Positions 25,494-34,036 are shown, counted from the first letter of the stretch. The stretch is 64,000 bases of DNA from Mesorhizobium loti CJ3sym (GCF_000472785.1 NZ_AXAL01000030.1:1-64000); one strand, 5' to 3'. Numbers and translations: made by a program. Notes: generated by a model not told the origin, from the letters alone.

Positions 25494-26540
25494 TCACTCC
25501 GATTGGCCGAAAAGCCGCATTTCAAGATGCGGTTCTCCAATCTTGGCGGATGCGAGCCTATCGTGCACTTTAATCAGCCGTTTGAGCAGGCGGTTGTAGG
25601 TGAGGTGGACGACCCTGCCGTCGGCCAGGTCAAACTCGACGCTTGCCCATCGCTTGATCGGAGCTCGTCCTGTCGGCGGCCCCAGCCTTCGTATCTGGAC
25701 ACCGAGCCTCACGTTGCAATCGGCCATCCGGAGATAAATCCCGGGCACCGTTCCCAAGACGCGCCACAGCCGCGCGACATGCTCCATCGGCATCGAGGAC
25801 AGGACCATCATATGGGCGGGTTCGAGCTCAGCCCAGATGAAGTCACCCTCCGGCTGCGGCATGCCCGACAGGGTGCCTCGGCAATAGGCCGGCACCGCGC
25901 CGCTCACAAGCATCCGGAAAGCGGTTGCGGTGCTGTGCGCCAGGCTCTGCTTCGACGCCCAATCCGCTTCGGAAAACGCCACCTGCGCGAGAATGTCACC
26001 CTCGTCGTAACCTACCGACATCCTGTGCAGCGTCACCCCGCCATAAACCGCATGCTGGCCATCAACGACCAGCCGATGCAAGGGGTGCGGACCACGGTAG
26101 TTGGGCAGCAACGCCGGATGAAGATTGAGCCCGCCCATGCGAAAGCCGGCAAGCGCATCCTGTGGGACCAACCTCGGAAAGGCATAGGAGATCAGCACAT
26201 CGGCTTCGATGCCGGACAATTGGCGCCGAAGCACGTCCCAATCATATGGCTTGCCAAATTCGATCAGCCTGGTCGGAATGTTGCCCAGATATCGTTTGAG
26301 CAAAAGCCTGCGCTGCAGCCTTCGTCTGATATTGCCGACACTGAAACCCTTTGGCCGGCGTCGGAAGCCAGGCACGACAATAGCGCCTATTCGGTTGCCA
26401 GACTGTACCCATCCGGCCAGCAGCGGAGCCGTATATCTATCGATGTTCAGCAAGAAAACGGCCGTAACCGGTCCGTTCTGGCTGACATCACCGTCTGCGT
26501 GGACACTGATACCGGTCGACGCAGGGGGAGGCTGCTCCAT
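25494..26540 (-). CDS. Formyltransferase-family protein (not Fmt itself)
   Basis: 348 residues. The formyltransferase core is intact: N139 and H141 in GLNLHPALLPNYRGPHPLH and D179 in SVGYDEGDILAQ are the expected catalytic Asn-His-Asp set. Flanking regions do not look like Met-tRNA formyltransferase, so the acceptor is probably a small molecule such as an amino sugar or amine (inference). It would use 10-formyl-THF. It is divergent, across 202 bases, from an orphan RiPP-precursor-like gene; the link is only positional. Confidence 0.8.
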   Translation of the reverse strand: MEQPPPASTGISVHADGDVSQNGPVTAVFLLNIDRYTAPLLAGWVQSGNRIGAIVVPGFRRRPKGFSVGNIRRRLQRRLLLKRYLGNIPTRLIEFGKPYDWDVLRRQLSGIEADVLISYAFPRLVPQDALAGFRMGGLNLHPALLPNYRGPHPLHRLVVDGQHAVYGGVTLHRMSVGYDEGDILAQVAFSEADWASKQSLAHSTATAFRMLVSGAVPAYCRGTLSGMPQPEGDFIWAELEPAHMMVLSSMPMEHVARLWRVLGTVPGIYLRMADCNVRLGVQIRRLGPPTGRAPIKRWASVEFDLADGRVVHLTYNRLLKRLIKVHDRLASAKIGEPHLEMRLFGQSE

Positions 26541-26742
26541 CCTATCGAGCCCTTCGCCATCGTTGCGCTACGCACAGGAATAGCAGTGCAGCGGTTGCCT
26601 CCAGCTGGCAACCGGAAAAGCTTTTCCGTGTCTTCGTGGGCATTCGCCACCGGATACTCCGGCCCGTGGACCCTCTCCTGGCGACTTGACAAGATTAGAC
26701 GACGCAAGGAATCTCAGTCATCGAGGAAAGCGGGAGTATGCC

Positions 26743-26838
26743 ATGAAGAGAACCTGCGAAAAGCCTGTGCTGGTCAAGAGAGAGCGGCTATCGGCTGTCG
26801 TTGCCTTGGGGTCACCTCCGTCCAAGTCGCCGCCTTGA
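26743..26838 (+). CDS. Orphan RiPP-precursor-like peptide 1 (31 aa)
   Basis: 31 codons with GGGAG seven bases before ATG 26743. The leader MKRTCEKPVLVKRERLSAV aligns residue for residue with the peptide at 47942-48037. It has the pattern (Y/C)xxPxL seen in lasso-peptide and related RiPP leaders bound by RRE proteins. The C-terminal core ALGSPPSKSPP is Ser/Pro-rich and lacks the two cysteines of the other copy; Y5 of the motif is Cys here, so it may be degenerating. A strong terminator 27 bases downstream makes it a separate transcription unit. No cyclase, protease or RRE gene is nearby. Confidence 0.6.
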   Translation: MKRTCEKPVLVKRERLSAVVALGSPPSKSPP

Positions 26839-26864
26839 TGCGATATCGGCCTGGTGTGATACCG

Positions 26865-26896
26865 AAAGCCCGCTGGTTCCGTCCGGCGGGCTTTTG
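26865..26896 (+). terminator. Rho-independent terminator of the peptide gene
   Basis: AAAGCCCGC and GCGGGCTTT form a 9-bp stem around TGGTTCCGTCCG, followed by TTTGTTT. It closes the transcription unit of the 31-residue peptide. Confidence 0.85.
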
Positions 26897-26975
26897 TTTG
26901 CGGAGCCGAACATCGGTGCCGTGGCGGGAGTGACGGTCGCGATGTGAAATTCCCGCCATTCCTTTGCCACAGTGG

Positions 26976-27000
26976 GGAACGAAACCGGCATTGGCAGATT
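26976..27000 (+). promoter_or_regulatory. Possible EcfG (RpoE2-type) promoter
   Basis: GGAAC at 26976-26980 followed after exactly 18 bases by TT at 26999-27000. This fits the alphaproteobacterial general-stress consensus GGAAC-N18/19-TT, although the -10 reads GATT rather than CGTT. It lies 29 bases before the small gene at 27030. Confidence 0.35.
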
Positions 27001-27029
27001 TAGCCCCTGATTCCTAAACGGAGGACAGG

Positions 27030-27227
27030 ATGGACAGCCTGACGATACAGGACGCTTTCGAGCCCTATTATGCCGGCCGCAATCGCGTTGCCGCATCCAG
27101 GGACAAGCGGCTGACTGCCAGGACCGACGCCAACCTGACTAGGCGGGCCACAAGCGCCCTGTCGACCGCCTTGCCGACGAACGCCAAGCTTTCCGACAAC
27201 GAACCCGACAGCACGACGGAGCACTGA
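27030..27227 (+). CDS. Small hydrophilic protein, unknown (65 aa)
   Basis: 65 residues, start preceded by a strong GGAGG (ACGGAGGACAGG). Polar and Thr/Ala/Arg-rich (RLTARTDANLTRRATSAL), no membrane segment. Possible stress promoter upstream. Followed after 7 bases by a second small gene, a likely two-gene unit. No family recognised. Confidence 0.5.
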   Translation: MDSLTIQDAFEPYYAGRNRVAASRDKRLTARTDANLTRRATSALSTALPTNAKLSDNEPDSTTEH

Positions 27228-27234
27228 CCGGACG

Positions 27235-27423
27235 ATGCCCAATCGCTTCGATATCTTCATCACCCGTCTTGAAACAAAAACCGCCAGGGAAGGCGTGCCG
27301 CCACATGCGATGAACGACCAGCACAGCGTTCGCCGCGAAAAGGCCGATGCCAAACCGGCTCGAAACGGAACGGCACATGCCGAGAAGGATCGCGGCAAGC
27401 GCCGTTTCAAGCACGACGCCTGA
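27235..27423 (+). CDS. Small basic protein, unknown (62 aa)
   Basis: 62 residues, very Lys/Arg/His-rich (HSVRREKADAKPARNG, KDRGKRRFKHDA). It starts 7 bases after the preceding small gene, with a weak RBS (CCGGACG). May be nucleic-acid binding by charge alone. No family recognised. Confidence 0.4.
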   Translation: MPNRFDIFITRLETKTAREGVPPHAMNDQHSVRREKADAKPARNGTAHAEKDRGKRRFKHDA

Positions 27424-27481
27424 CCCTTCGACGGACTGAGACCGTTCTGCCTTCGTCATCGTGGCGGAGCAGGAACGAAGG

Positions 27482-27805
27482 TTACCCCAGATACCGTGAA
27501 ACGCGCGCCTTCAGAAGGCTAATCAATTCCAGGTCCATGAAGTCGTACTCGTCCGGTATGTCGAGACAAATGACGCGCGCCTTTTCCAAGCTCGCCTTGA
27601 ATTTCTTCTGCAGCTTGGTGCGATGCGCCTTTTCCATGACGAAGATGATGTCGGCCCACGCCACCAGCTGATGGGTCAGCGGCGTATCCGCATCATGATT
27701 TGTCCCCGCCGACGCGACTTCGATATCCTGGCGCTTGGAGAACACCTGCTCGGCGGTCGGGCTGCGCAAGCGGTTCTGGCTGCAGACGAAGAGGATTTTC
27801 TTCAT
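27482..27805 (-). CDS. Low-molecular-weight tyrosine-phosphatase-like protein
   Basis: 107 residues, a short LMW-PTP fold. KILFVCSQNRLRSPTAEQVF holds the CX5R(S) phosphate-binding loop; LDIPDEYDFMD supplies late acidic residues in place of the usual DP pair. Substrate unknown. It is adjacent to hemW (4 bases between) on the same strand, so it ends the rph-to-hemW operon. Confidence 0.8.
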   Translation of the reverse strand: MKKILFVCSQNRLRSPTAEQVFSKRQDIEVASAGTNHDADTPLTHQLVAWADIIFVMEKAHRTKLQKKFKASLEKARVICLDIPDEYDFMDLELISLLKARVSRYLG

Positions 27806-27809
27806 GAGG

Positions 27810-28988
27810 TTAGCGCGCCAAATCCGCGACCACGGCGTCGAGCACGATCATGCCGGCCGGCGTGGCGCGCAGCCTTGCGTTGCCGATCGGCGCCACCAGC
27901 CCCTCGCCCTGCAGCATCGACAGCCGCGCGCTCGACAGGCCGCGGCCGGAAAACGCCTCGTAGCGCTGGAGGTCAATGCCCTCGGCGAGTCTGAGCCCCA
28001 TCAGCAGGAATTCGTCGGCCTCTTCCGAGCGCGTCAGGATCTCGCCGCCGGTGATGCCATGGCCCTTGGCCTCGACGAGGTTGGCCCAGGTTTCCGGCAT
28101 CCGCTCGGCGATCGTCACCGTGCGGCGGCCATTCTCTACGAAGCGGCCATGCGCGCCGGGGCCGACGCCGACATATTCGCCATAGCGCCAATAGGTCAGA
28201 TTGTGGCGACTTTCAGCACCCGGCCGGGCATGGTTGGAAATCTCATAAGCCGGCAAACCATGTGCCGTTGTGATCTGCTGCGTCAGTGCATAGAGGTCGG
28301 CGGCGTGGTCGTTGTCAGGGATGATGAACTTTTTTGCCGAGTGCAGCGCGTGGAACGGCGTGCCTTCCTCGATGGTCAGTTGGTAGAGCGACAGATGATC
28401 GGCAGCGTGCCCGATCGCCTGTTCGAGCTCGGAAGCCCAGGCTTCCGGCGTCTGGCCAGGTCGGGCGTAGATCAGGTCGAAGGACAGCCGCGGAAAGATC
28501 TCGCGTGCCAGCCCGATCGCGTGCAGCGCTTCCTCGACATTGTGCAGGCGGCCAAGGAAGCGCAAATCCTTGTCATTCAACGCCTGCACGCCAAGCGAGA
28601 CGCGGTTGACGCCTGCTGCTCTATAACCACGAAACCGTTCGGCCTCGACCGAGGACGGGTTGGCCTCCAGCGTCACCTCGATGCCGTCAGGCACCGTCCA
28701 GTTCTTGGCCACCGCGTCCAGGACCCTGGCCACGGTTTCCGGCTTCATCAGCGATGGCGTGCCGCCGCCGAGGAAAACGCTGGTCACCTCGCGCGGGCCG
28801 GTGCGCTGGCGCATCGTCGCCAGTTCGGCCTCGAAGGCGGCGGCAAAGCGCTCCTGGTCGACCGGCTGGTGGCGGACATGGCTGTTGAAGTCGCAATACG
28901 GGCATTTGGCCGCGCAGAACGGCCAATGGATATAGACGCCGAAGCCGGGGCTGCGATCCAGCGGCATGGTGATGCCGGATCCAGTCAT
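27810..28988 (-). CDS. hemW: Radical-SAM heme chaperone HemW
   Basis: 392 residues. YIHWPFCAAKCPYCDFNSH is the CxxxCxxC radical-SAM motif in the HemW context, followed by VFLGGGTPSLM. HemW-type proteins bind heme and pass it to respiratory proteins; they are not the anaerobic coproporphyrinogen oxidase HemN, with which they are confused. ATG 28988 overlaps the rdgB stop (ATGA); MPLDRS at 28967 is the other start. Confidence 0.93.
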   Translation of the reverse strand: MTGSGITMPLDRSPGFGVYIHWPFCAAKCPYCDFNSHVRHQPVDQERFAAAFEAELATMRQRTGPREVTSVFLGGGTPSLMKPETVARVLDAVAKNWTVPDGIEVTLEANPSSVEAERFRGYRAAGVNRVSLGVQALNDKDLRFLGRLHNVEEALHAIGLAREIFPRLSFDLIYARPGQTPEAWASELEQAIGHAADHLSLYQLTIEEGTPFHALHSAKKFIIPDNDHAADLYALTQQITTAHGLPAYEISNHARPGAESRHNLTYWRYGEYVGVGPGAHGRFVENGRRTVTIAERMPETWANLVEAKGHGITGGEILTRSEEADEFLLMGLRLAEGIDLQRYEAFSGRGLSSARLSMLQGEGLVAPIGNARLRATPAGMIVLDAVVADLAR

Positions 28989-29647
28989 GCCTCGCCCAAT
29001 CTCGGCAAATTCAACCGCGCTTGGGCGAATTTCTGGAAGGCGCGGGCGCGGTGCGACAGGGCGGTCGCCTGGCCGGGCTTCCAGCCGTGTTTCTCCTCGG
29101 CACTCATCTCGCCGAATGTTTTCTCGAAGCCATCGGGCAAAAACACCGGATCGTAGCCGAAACCGAGCTCGCCGCGCGGCGGCCAGACCAGCGTACCTTC
29201 GGCCTCGCCGCGATAATATTCTGCCTCGCCGTCGGGGAAAGCGAGGCAGATGACGGCGACAAAGCGGCCCCTGCGCTGTTCGGCCGAGGCGGCGCCGACT
29301 TCCTGCAGCGCCACTTCGGTGCGCTGCATGGCCATGGCGAAATCTCTGCTGCCGTCCGGGGTTTCGGCCCAGTTGGCGGCGTAGACGCCGGGCGCCCCGT
29401 CGAGAGCGTCGACGCAGAGGCCCGAATCATCCGACAGCGCCGGCAGGCCGGTTGCCTTCGCGGCGGCCAGCGCCTTGATGTAGGCATTCTCCTCGAAGGT
29501 GGTGCCGGTTTCGTCCGGCTCGGGCAGGCCATAGTCCTTGGCCGACTTCGCCTCGAAGCCGAACGGCCCCATCAAATCGGCGAATTCGCGCAGCTTGCCG
29601 GCATTGTGGCTGGCGACGACGATCTTCTTGCCATCTAGAGAATGCAT
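28985..29647 (-). CDS. rdgB: Non-canonical purine NTP pyrophosphatase
   Basis: 220 residues of the HAM1/RdgB family, which clears dITP, ITP and XTP. Motifs: KIVVASHNAGKLREF, GTTFEENAYIKALAA, ALSDDSGLCVDALDG, GELGFGYDPVFLPDG. Start 29647 chosen over an upstream frame because it forms TGATG with the VOC stop and gives the canonical N-terminus. Rhizobial order rph-(VOC)-rdgB-hemW is kept. Confidence 0.95.
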   Translation of the reverse strand: MHSLDGKKIVVASHNAGKLREFADLMGPFGFEAKSAKDYGLPEPDETGTTFEENAYIKALAAAKATGLPALSDDSGLCVDALDGAPGVYAANWAETPDGSRDFAMAMQRTEVALQEVGAASAEQRRGRFVAVICLAFPDGEAEYYRGEAEGTLVWPPRGELGFGYDPVFLPDGFEKTFGEMSAEEKHGWKPGQATALSHRARAFQKFAQARLNLPRLGEA

Positions 29648-30057
29648 CAAAGGCCCCAGATCCTTGGCTCGGCGAATTCGATCGAATTGCCCGAGGGGTC
29701 GCGTATATAGATCGAACAGCCGCCCTGCGGCCATTCGAATTCGCTTTCGATGGCGATTCTTTTCGCCTCCAGATGCGCTTTCCAGCCGGCGAGCTCTTCA
29801 GCGGTTGCCGCAAAGCAGAGATGGCCTTCACCGACCGTGCCATGCGGCGGCACCGGCAGCCGGGCGTCCGGCGCAGGAGGTATTTTGGTCGCCTCGGCGT
29901 TGAAGATGAGCAGAACGCCGGGGCCACAGCGAAAGAAGAGATGGCGTCCATCGACCTTGCCGAGGAGGGTAAGGCCGAGGATGTCGACATAAAATTCTTC
30001 CGCCGCCGTCAGATCGGTGACGTACAGGGCCGATTCCAGGATGGCGGAGGGTTTCAC
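29647..30057 (-). CDS. VOC-family (glyoxalase/bleomycin-resistance fold) protein
   Basis: 136 residues with two beta-alpha-beta-beta-beta units (LESALYVTDLTAAEEFYVDILGL; GCSIYIRDPSGNSIEFAEP). Metal ligands and substrate cannot be assigned. Stop and rdgB start share TGATG, so translation is coupled. It is 15 bases after rph and is an insertion into the otherwise conserved rph-rdgB pair. Confidence 0.85.
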   Translation of the reverse strand: MKPSAILESALYVTDLTAAEEFYVDILGLTLLGKVDGRHLFFRCGPGVLLIFNAEATKIPPAPDARLPVPPHGTVGEGHLCFAATAEELAGWKAHLEAKRIAIESEFEWPQGGCSIYIRDPSGNSIEFAEPRIWGL

Positions 30058-30072
30058 CAGAAAACCAATGGC

Positions 30073-30789
30073 CTAAGCCACCGCCATCTGCTGCAAACTC
30101 ACCAGCCTCTGGATGCCTTTCTTGGCAAGGCCCATCAGTTCCCCGAACTGCCCTTCCGAAAAAGGCTCGCCCTCGGCGGTGCCCTGGATCTCGACGATGC
30201 CGCCCTTGCCGGTCATGACGAAATTGGCGTCGGTGCCGGCCGAGGAATCCTCGAGATAGTCGAGGTCGATGACCGGCTGGCCGTCATGAATGCCGCAGGA
30301 AATCGCCGCGACATGGTCTTTCAACACCTTGGCGACACTGGCCATCTGGCGGGCTTCCATCCAGCGCAGGCAATCATACAGCGCCACCCAGCCGCCGGTG
30401 ATCGACGCGGTGCGGGTGCCGCCATCGGCCTGGATGACGTCGCAGTCGACGGTGATCTGCTGTTCGCCCAGCGCCTGCAGATCGACCACGGCGCGCAGCG
30501 AGCGACCGATGAGGCGCTGGATCTCCAGCGTGCGGCCGCCCTGCTTGCCGGCGGAGGCCTCGCGGCGCATGCGCTCGCCGGTCGAGCGCGGCAGCATGCC
30601 ATATTCGGCCGTCACCCAGCCCTTGCCGGAATTGCGCATCCAGCCCGGCACCTTCTCCTCGAGGCTGGCGGTGCACAGGACATGCGTGTCGCCGAACTTC
30701 ACCAGGCACGAACCTTCGGCATGTTTGGAGACGCTGCGCTCGAAGGAGATGGCGCGCATTTCGTCGAATTGGCGTTTGGAGGGGCGCAT
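30073..30789 (-). CDS. rph: Ribonuclease PH
   Basis: 238 residues, full length. Phosphorolytic 3' exonuclease that trims tRNA precursors. Motifs: MRPSKRQFDEMRAI, GWVTAEYGMLPRST, ERMRREASAGKQGGRTLEIQRLIGRSLRAVVD, DVIQADGGTRTASI. First gene of the operon rph-VOC-rdgB-hemW-PTP, divergent from hrcA. Confidence 0.96.
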   Translation of the reverse strand: MRPSKRQFDEMRAISFERSVSKHAEGSCLVKFGDTHVLCTASLEEKVPGWMRNSGKGWVTAEYGMLPRSTGERMRREASAGKQGGRTLEIQRLIGRSLRAVVDLQALGEQQITVDCDVIQADGGTRTASITGGWVALYDCLRWMEARQMASVAKVLKDHVAAISCGIHDGQPVIDLDYLEDSSAGTDANFVMTGKGGIVEIQGTAEGEPFSEGQFGELMGLAKKGIQRLVSLQQMAVA

Positions 30790-30872
30790 TCAGGCTCTTT
30801 CCCGTAATTTTTTTGAATCGTGGCCGGCTTGTAGCCCCACCAAGCCCATGGCGCAAAGGAAAATGGCCGGGC

Positions 30873-30914
30873 GATCCGACACAGACACCGGGTGATCTGA
30901 CACAGACACCGGGT
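30873..30914. repeat. 21-bp tandem repeat between rph and hrcA
   Basis: Two adjacent 21-bp units (30873-30893, 30894-30914) of the form GATCYGACACAGACACCGGGT, differing at one base. 21 bp is two helical turns, so both copies face the same side. They lie in the divergent rph/hrcA promoter region, ~50 bases before hrcA. They may be regulator sites or a replication slip. Confidence 0.7.
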
Positions 30915-30965
30915 TGCGCCGGCCGGGCTGAAGTCTATATCCTTGGGGCGGAGGTTTTTGGCCGT

Positions 30966-32048
30966 ATGACCAAGGCAGTCGATCCCAGTTCGCAGTCGCC
31001 AGCTCTGCAATCGCTCGACATGCGTTCCCGCGACATCTTCCGGCGCATCGTCGATTCCTATCTCAGGGATGGCGAACCCGTGGGCTCACGCAGTCTGTCG
31101 CGCATCCTGCCGTCCTCGCTGTCGCCGGCCACCATCCGCAACGTGATGAGCGACCTAGAGCATCTCGGCCTGATCTACGCGCCGCACATCTCGGCCGGCC
31201 GGCTGCCGACGCAGGCCGGGTTGCGCTTCTTCGTCGACGCCTTCATGGAACTTGGCGACCTCTCCGACGAGGAACGCCGCACCATCGAGGCGCAGGTGCG
31301 GGCCTCCGGCTCGGGTGCGACGCTGGAGCATATGCTGACCGAGGCCAGCCAGATGCTGTCTGGCATGTCGCGCGGCGCCGGCCTCGTGCTGGCCGCCAAG
31401 AACGAGGTGGCGCTGAAGCATATCGAATTCATCCAGCTGGAACCGACCAAGGCACTGGCCGTGCTGGTGTCGCAGAATGGCGACGTCGAGAACCGCGTCG
31501 TCGAACTGCCGGCCGGCATCACCGTCTCGCAGCTGCATGAGGCTTCGAACTTCCTCAACGCCCATATCAGGGGCCGCACGCTGGCCGAGGCGCGCATCGA
31601 GATCGCCCGCATCAAGGAGGAGACCAGGGCTGCCCTCGACACGCTGTCGCAGGACCTGGTCGAAAAGGGGCTGGCGGTGTGGGCGGGCGCCGACAGCGGC
31701 CTGCCGGCACGGCTCATCGTGCGCGGGCGCGCCAATCTGCTGGAAAACGTCACCGCCCAGGCCGATATCGAACTGCTGCGGCATTTGTTCGAGGACATGG
31801 AGACGCAGGACGGGCTGATCCAGCTGCTTGATCTGGCCGAAGAGGGATCAGGCGTGCGCATCTTCATCGGCTCGGAAAACAAGCTGTTTTCGCTGTCGGG
31901 CTCGTCGCTGGTGGTCGCGCCCTATCGCGACAAGGATGCCCGTGTCGTCGGCGCGCTCGGCGTCATCGGTCCCACCCGGCTGAATTACGCGCGCATCGTG
32001 CCGATGGTCGATTACACGGCGCAACTGATTTCCCGCATGCTTCGTTGA
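30966..32048 (+). CDS. hrcA: Heat-inducible transcription repressor HrcA
   Basis: 360 residues. Represses groESL and related class I heat-shock genes at CIRCE elements; needs GroEL for activity. N-terminal winged helix (SRDIFRRIVDSYLRDGEPVGSR, LSPATIRNVMSDLEHLGLI), central GAF-like region, C-terminal FIGSENKLFSLSGSSLV and VGALGVIGPTRLNYARIV. Start 30966 fits the family; the frame is open further upstream. No CIRCE was seen in the window. grpE, its usual follower, is absent here. Confidence 0.95.
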   Translation: MTKAVDPSSQSPALQSLDMRSRDIFRRIVDSYLRDGEPVGSRSLSRILPSSLSPATIRNVMSDLEHLGLIYAPHISAGRLPTQAGLRFFVDAFMELGDLSDEERRTIEAQVRASGSGATLEHMLTEASQMLSGMSRGAGLVLAAKNEVALKHIEFIQLEPTKALAVLVSQNGDVENRVVELPAGITVSQLHEASNFLNAHIRGRTLAEARIEIARIKEETRAALDTLSQDLVEKGLAVWAGADSGLPARLIVRGRANLLENVTAQADIELLRHLFEDMETQDGLIQLLDLAEEGSGVRIFIGSENKLFSLSGSSLVVAPYRDKDARVVGALGVIGPTRLNYARIVPMVDYTAQLISRMLR

Positions 32049-32072
32049 GTTGATCTAACCGAGGAGACGACG

Positions 32073-32270
32073 ATGGCATTGGAAGAACTCAAGGCCCGGA
32101 TCAGCCTGCTGCTGGAGGAAATGGTCAACCAGCCCGAAGACGTGCGCGAGGTGCAGGAGCAACTGCGCGAGAAACTGCGCGAAATGCGCGCCATGGGCCT
32201 GCCGTTGCCGGCCGATCTCGTCGAACTGGAAAGCCGCCTCGACAGCGATCTCGACGCCACGGAGGCCTGA
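32073..32270 (+). CDS. Small coiled-coil protein downstream of hrcA
   Basis: 65 residues, acidic and strongly helical (ELKARISLLLEEMVNQPEDV, EVQEQLREKLREMRAMG), probably one coiled coil. Strong RBS (CGAGGAGACGACG). Begins 24 bases after hrcA and is likely co-transcribed. No named family recognised; function unknown. Confidence 0.7.
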   Translation: MALEELKARISLLLEEMVNQPEDVREVQEQLREKLREMRAMGLPLPADLVELESRLDSDLDATEA

Positions 32271-32373
32271 GCGGCAACTACTAGTTAGACGTGTAGCGCG
32301 GAACAACCGGCGATGCCGGTCGTTGCTCTGGCCACAGCCATATTTCGTTGCTGGACACGCTTGGAGGAATTCC

Positions 32374-33741
32374 ATGATCCGAATTGCCTCGGTAACGGTC
32401 ATCCCCATCAGCATCTTGATCGCCAGCTGTGCCTTCGCGGCCGACCAGCCGGTGCTGAAGGGTCTGGCCGCCTTCGGCGACTGGCGCGCCGACAAGCCCG
32501 GCGTGCGCCGGCTGATCAAGCCGGAAGACCTGCCGAAGCCCTATGTCACCAAATCCGCTTCGAACAGCGCCGGTCTTGCCGACATGCCGGCGGACGCCAA
32601 GCCGCAATTGCCGCCTGGCTTCTCGGCCGAGTTGATCGCGTCGGGCATCGACAATCCGCGCGTCGTGCGCGTGGCACCCAATGGCGACCTGTTCGTCGCC
32701 GACAGCGAAGCCAACCAGATCCGCGTCTATCGCCTGGCAAACGGCAGCGCGAAACCCGTTGAGAACGGCATCTTTGCCGGCAATCTCAACCAGCCCTATG
32801 GCATTGCCTTCTATCCCCAGGGCGACGACCCGCAATGGGTCTATGTCGCCAACAGCGACAGCATCGTGCGCTTTGCCTACCGCAAGGGCGACCTGAAGGC
32901 ATCAGGCGAGCCGCAAACGATCGTCGACAACATTCCCTCGAACCATCATTGGACGCGCGACATCGTCTTCTCGCCGGATGGCAAGACGCTCTATCTGTCG
33001 GTCGGCTCGGGCTCGAACGTCGCCGAGGATATGGGCAAGGCGCCGGATGGCGGCCTCGACGCGTGGGTCAAGTCGAAGCCGCTGGGTGCGACATGGGGCT
33101 CCGAGGACGGCCGCGCCGATGTGCTGGCCTTCGATCCGGACGGCAAGAATGGCCGCATCGTCGCCACCGGCCTGCGCAATTGTTCGGGCATGACCGTCCA
33201 GCCGGCGACCGGCGCGCTGTGGTGCGTCGTCAACGAGCGCGACGCGCTCGGCGACAATGTGCCGTCCGAATACGCCACGTCGGTCAGGCAAGGCGCTTTC
33301 TACGGTTGGCCCTGGTATTATATCGGCGACAATGAGGATCCGCGCCACAAGGGCGAGCGCCCGGATCTCGCCGGCAAGGCAACCATTCCCGACGTGCTGA
33401 TGCAGGCGCATTCGGCGCCGCTCAACATCGCCTTCTACGACGGCAAGGATTTTCCGGCCAACACGGGTTTTCCCAAGGAATACAAGGGCGATGCCTTTGT
33501 CGCCCTGCACGGTTCGTGGAACCGCGGCAACAGGACCGGCTACAAGGTGGTACGTTTGCTGTTCAAGGAAGGCAAGCCGACTGGTGAATACGAGGACTTC
33601 ATGACCGGCTTCGTCGTCTCCAATGGCGAGGTGTGGGGCCGACCGGTGGGCGTGGCGGTGGCCAATGATGGCGCGCTGATCCTGACCGAGGACGGCAACG
33701 GCACCATCTGGCGGGTGACTTATAATGGCGGGCGGTCCTGA
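32374..33741 (+). CDS. Periplasmic sorbosone-dehydrogenase-like beta-propeller protein
   Basis: 455 residues with signal sequence; cleavage near CAFA-AD, or a lipoprotein if IASC acts as a lipobox. The mature part is a six-bladed propeller of the soluble PQQ sugar (sorbosone/glucose) dehydrogenase type (GFSAELIASGIDNPRVV, APNGDLFVADSEANQIRVY, GATWGSEDGRADVLAF, GLRNCSGMTVQP, HGSWNRGNRTGYKVV). It would oxidise a sugar using PQQ if cofactor residues are intact; substrate unknown. RBS GGAGGAATTCC. It stands alone. Confidence 0.85.
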   Translation: MIRIASVTVIPISILIASCAFAADQPVLKGLAAFGDWRADKPGVRRLIKPEDLPKPYVTKSASNSAGLADMPADAKPQLPPGFSAELIASGIDNPRVVRVAPNGDLFVADSEANQIRVYRLANGSAKPVENGIFAGNLNQPYGIAFYPQGDDPQWVYVANSDSIVRFAYRKGDLKASGEPQTIVDNIPSNHHWTRDIVFSPDGKTLYLSVGSGSNVAEDMGKAPDGGLDAWVKSKPLGATWGSEDGRADVLAFDPDGKNGRIVATGLRNCSGMTVQPATGALWCVVNERDALGDNVPSEYATSVRQGAFYGWPWYYIGDNEDPRHKGERPDLAGKATIPDVLMQAHSAPLNIAFYDGKDFPANTGFPKEYKGDAFVALHGSWNRGNRTGYKVVRLLFKEGKPTGEYEDFMTGFVVSNGEVWGRPVGVAVANDGALILTEDGNGTIWRVTYNGGRS

Positions 33742-33775
33742 GTCGTTCCTAAGGAGTCTTGTCTCGGACGGCGCA

Positions 33776-33935
33776 GACCCCCTCACCCGGATTGCCGAAA
33801 CCGAATTGCAGGGCAATTCGGGGCAATCCGACCTCTCCCCGGTGGGGAGAGGAGCCGTTCAGCGCTGACGCCTTCTCTCTTCTCCCCCACGGGGAGAAGG
33901 TGGCCGCGAAGCGGCCGGATGAGGGGGCCTCGTAA
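33776..33935. repeat. Composite intergenic repeat, family B (RIME-like)
   Basis: Palindromic modules: GACCCCCTCACCCGG, CCTCTCCCCGGTGGGGAGAGG, CTTCTCCCCCACGGGGAGAAGG, and GGCCGCGAAGCGGCC followed by GGATGAGGGGG. The outer ends CCCCCTCA and TGAGGGGG pair. A second copy is at 44826-44960. Nothing else was seen between 33742 and 34036. Confidence 0.7.
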
Positions 33936-34036
33936 GGCGAGGCCCCCAATGTCTGGTGCAATAAGATTCCGGCCTTAGGAAATTCAACCGTGGCTCGACC
34001 CATGCGATAAAGCGGTCCCATCCGAGACCCCTATCC

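Noticed and set aside
25494..26540. Methionyl-tRNA formyltransferase (fmt)
   Set aside because: Core motif fits but flanking domains do not, and the def/fmt neighbourhood is absent.
27000..27410. 136-codon minus-strand frame
   Set aside because: Overlaps two plus-strand small genes with better RBS and shows no protein-like features.
30873..30914. CRISPR array
   Set aside because: Only two adjacent units with no spacer.
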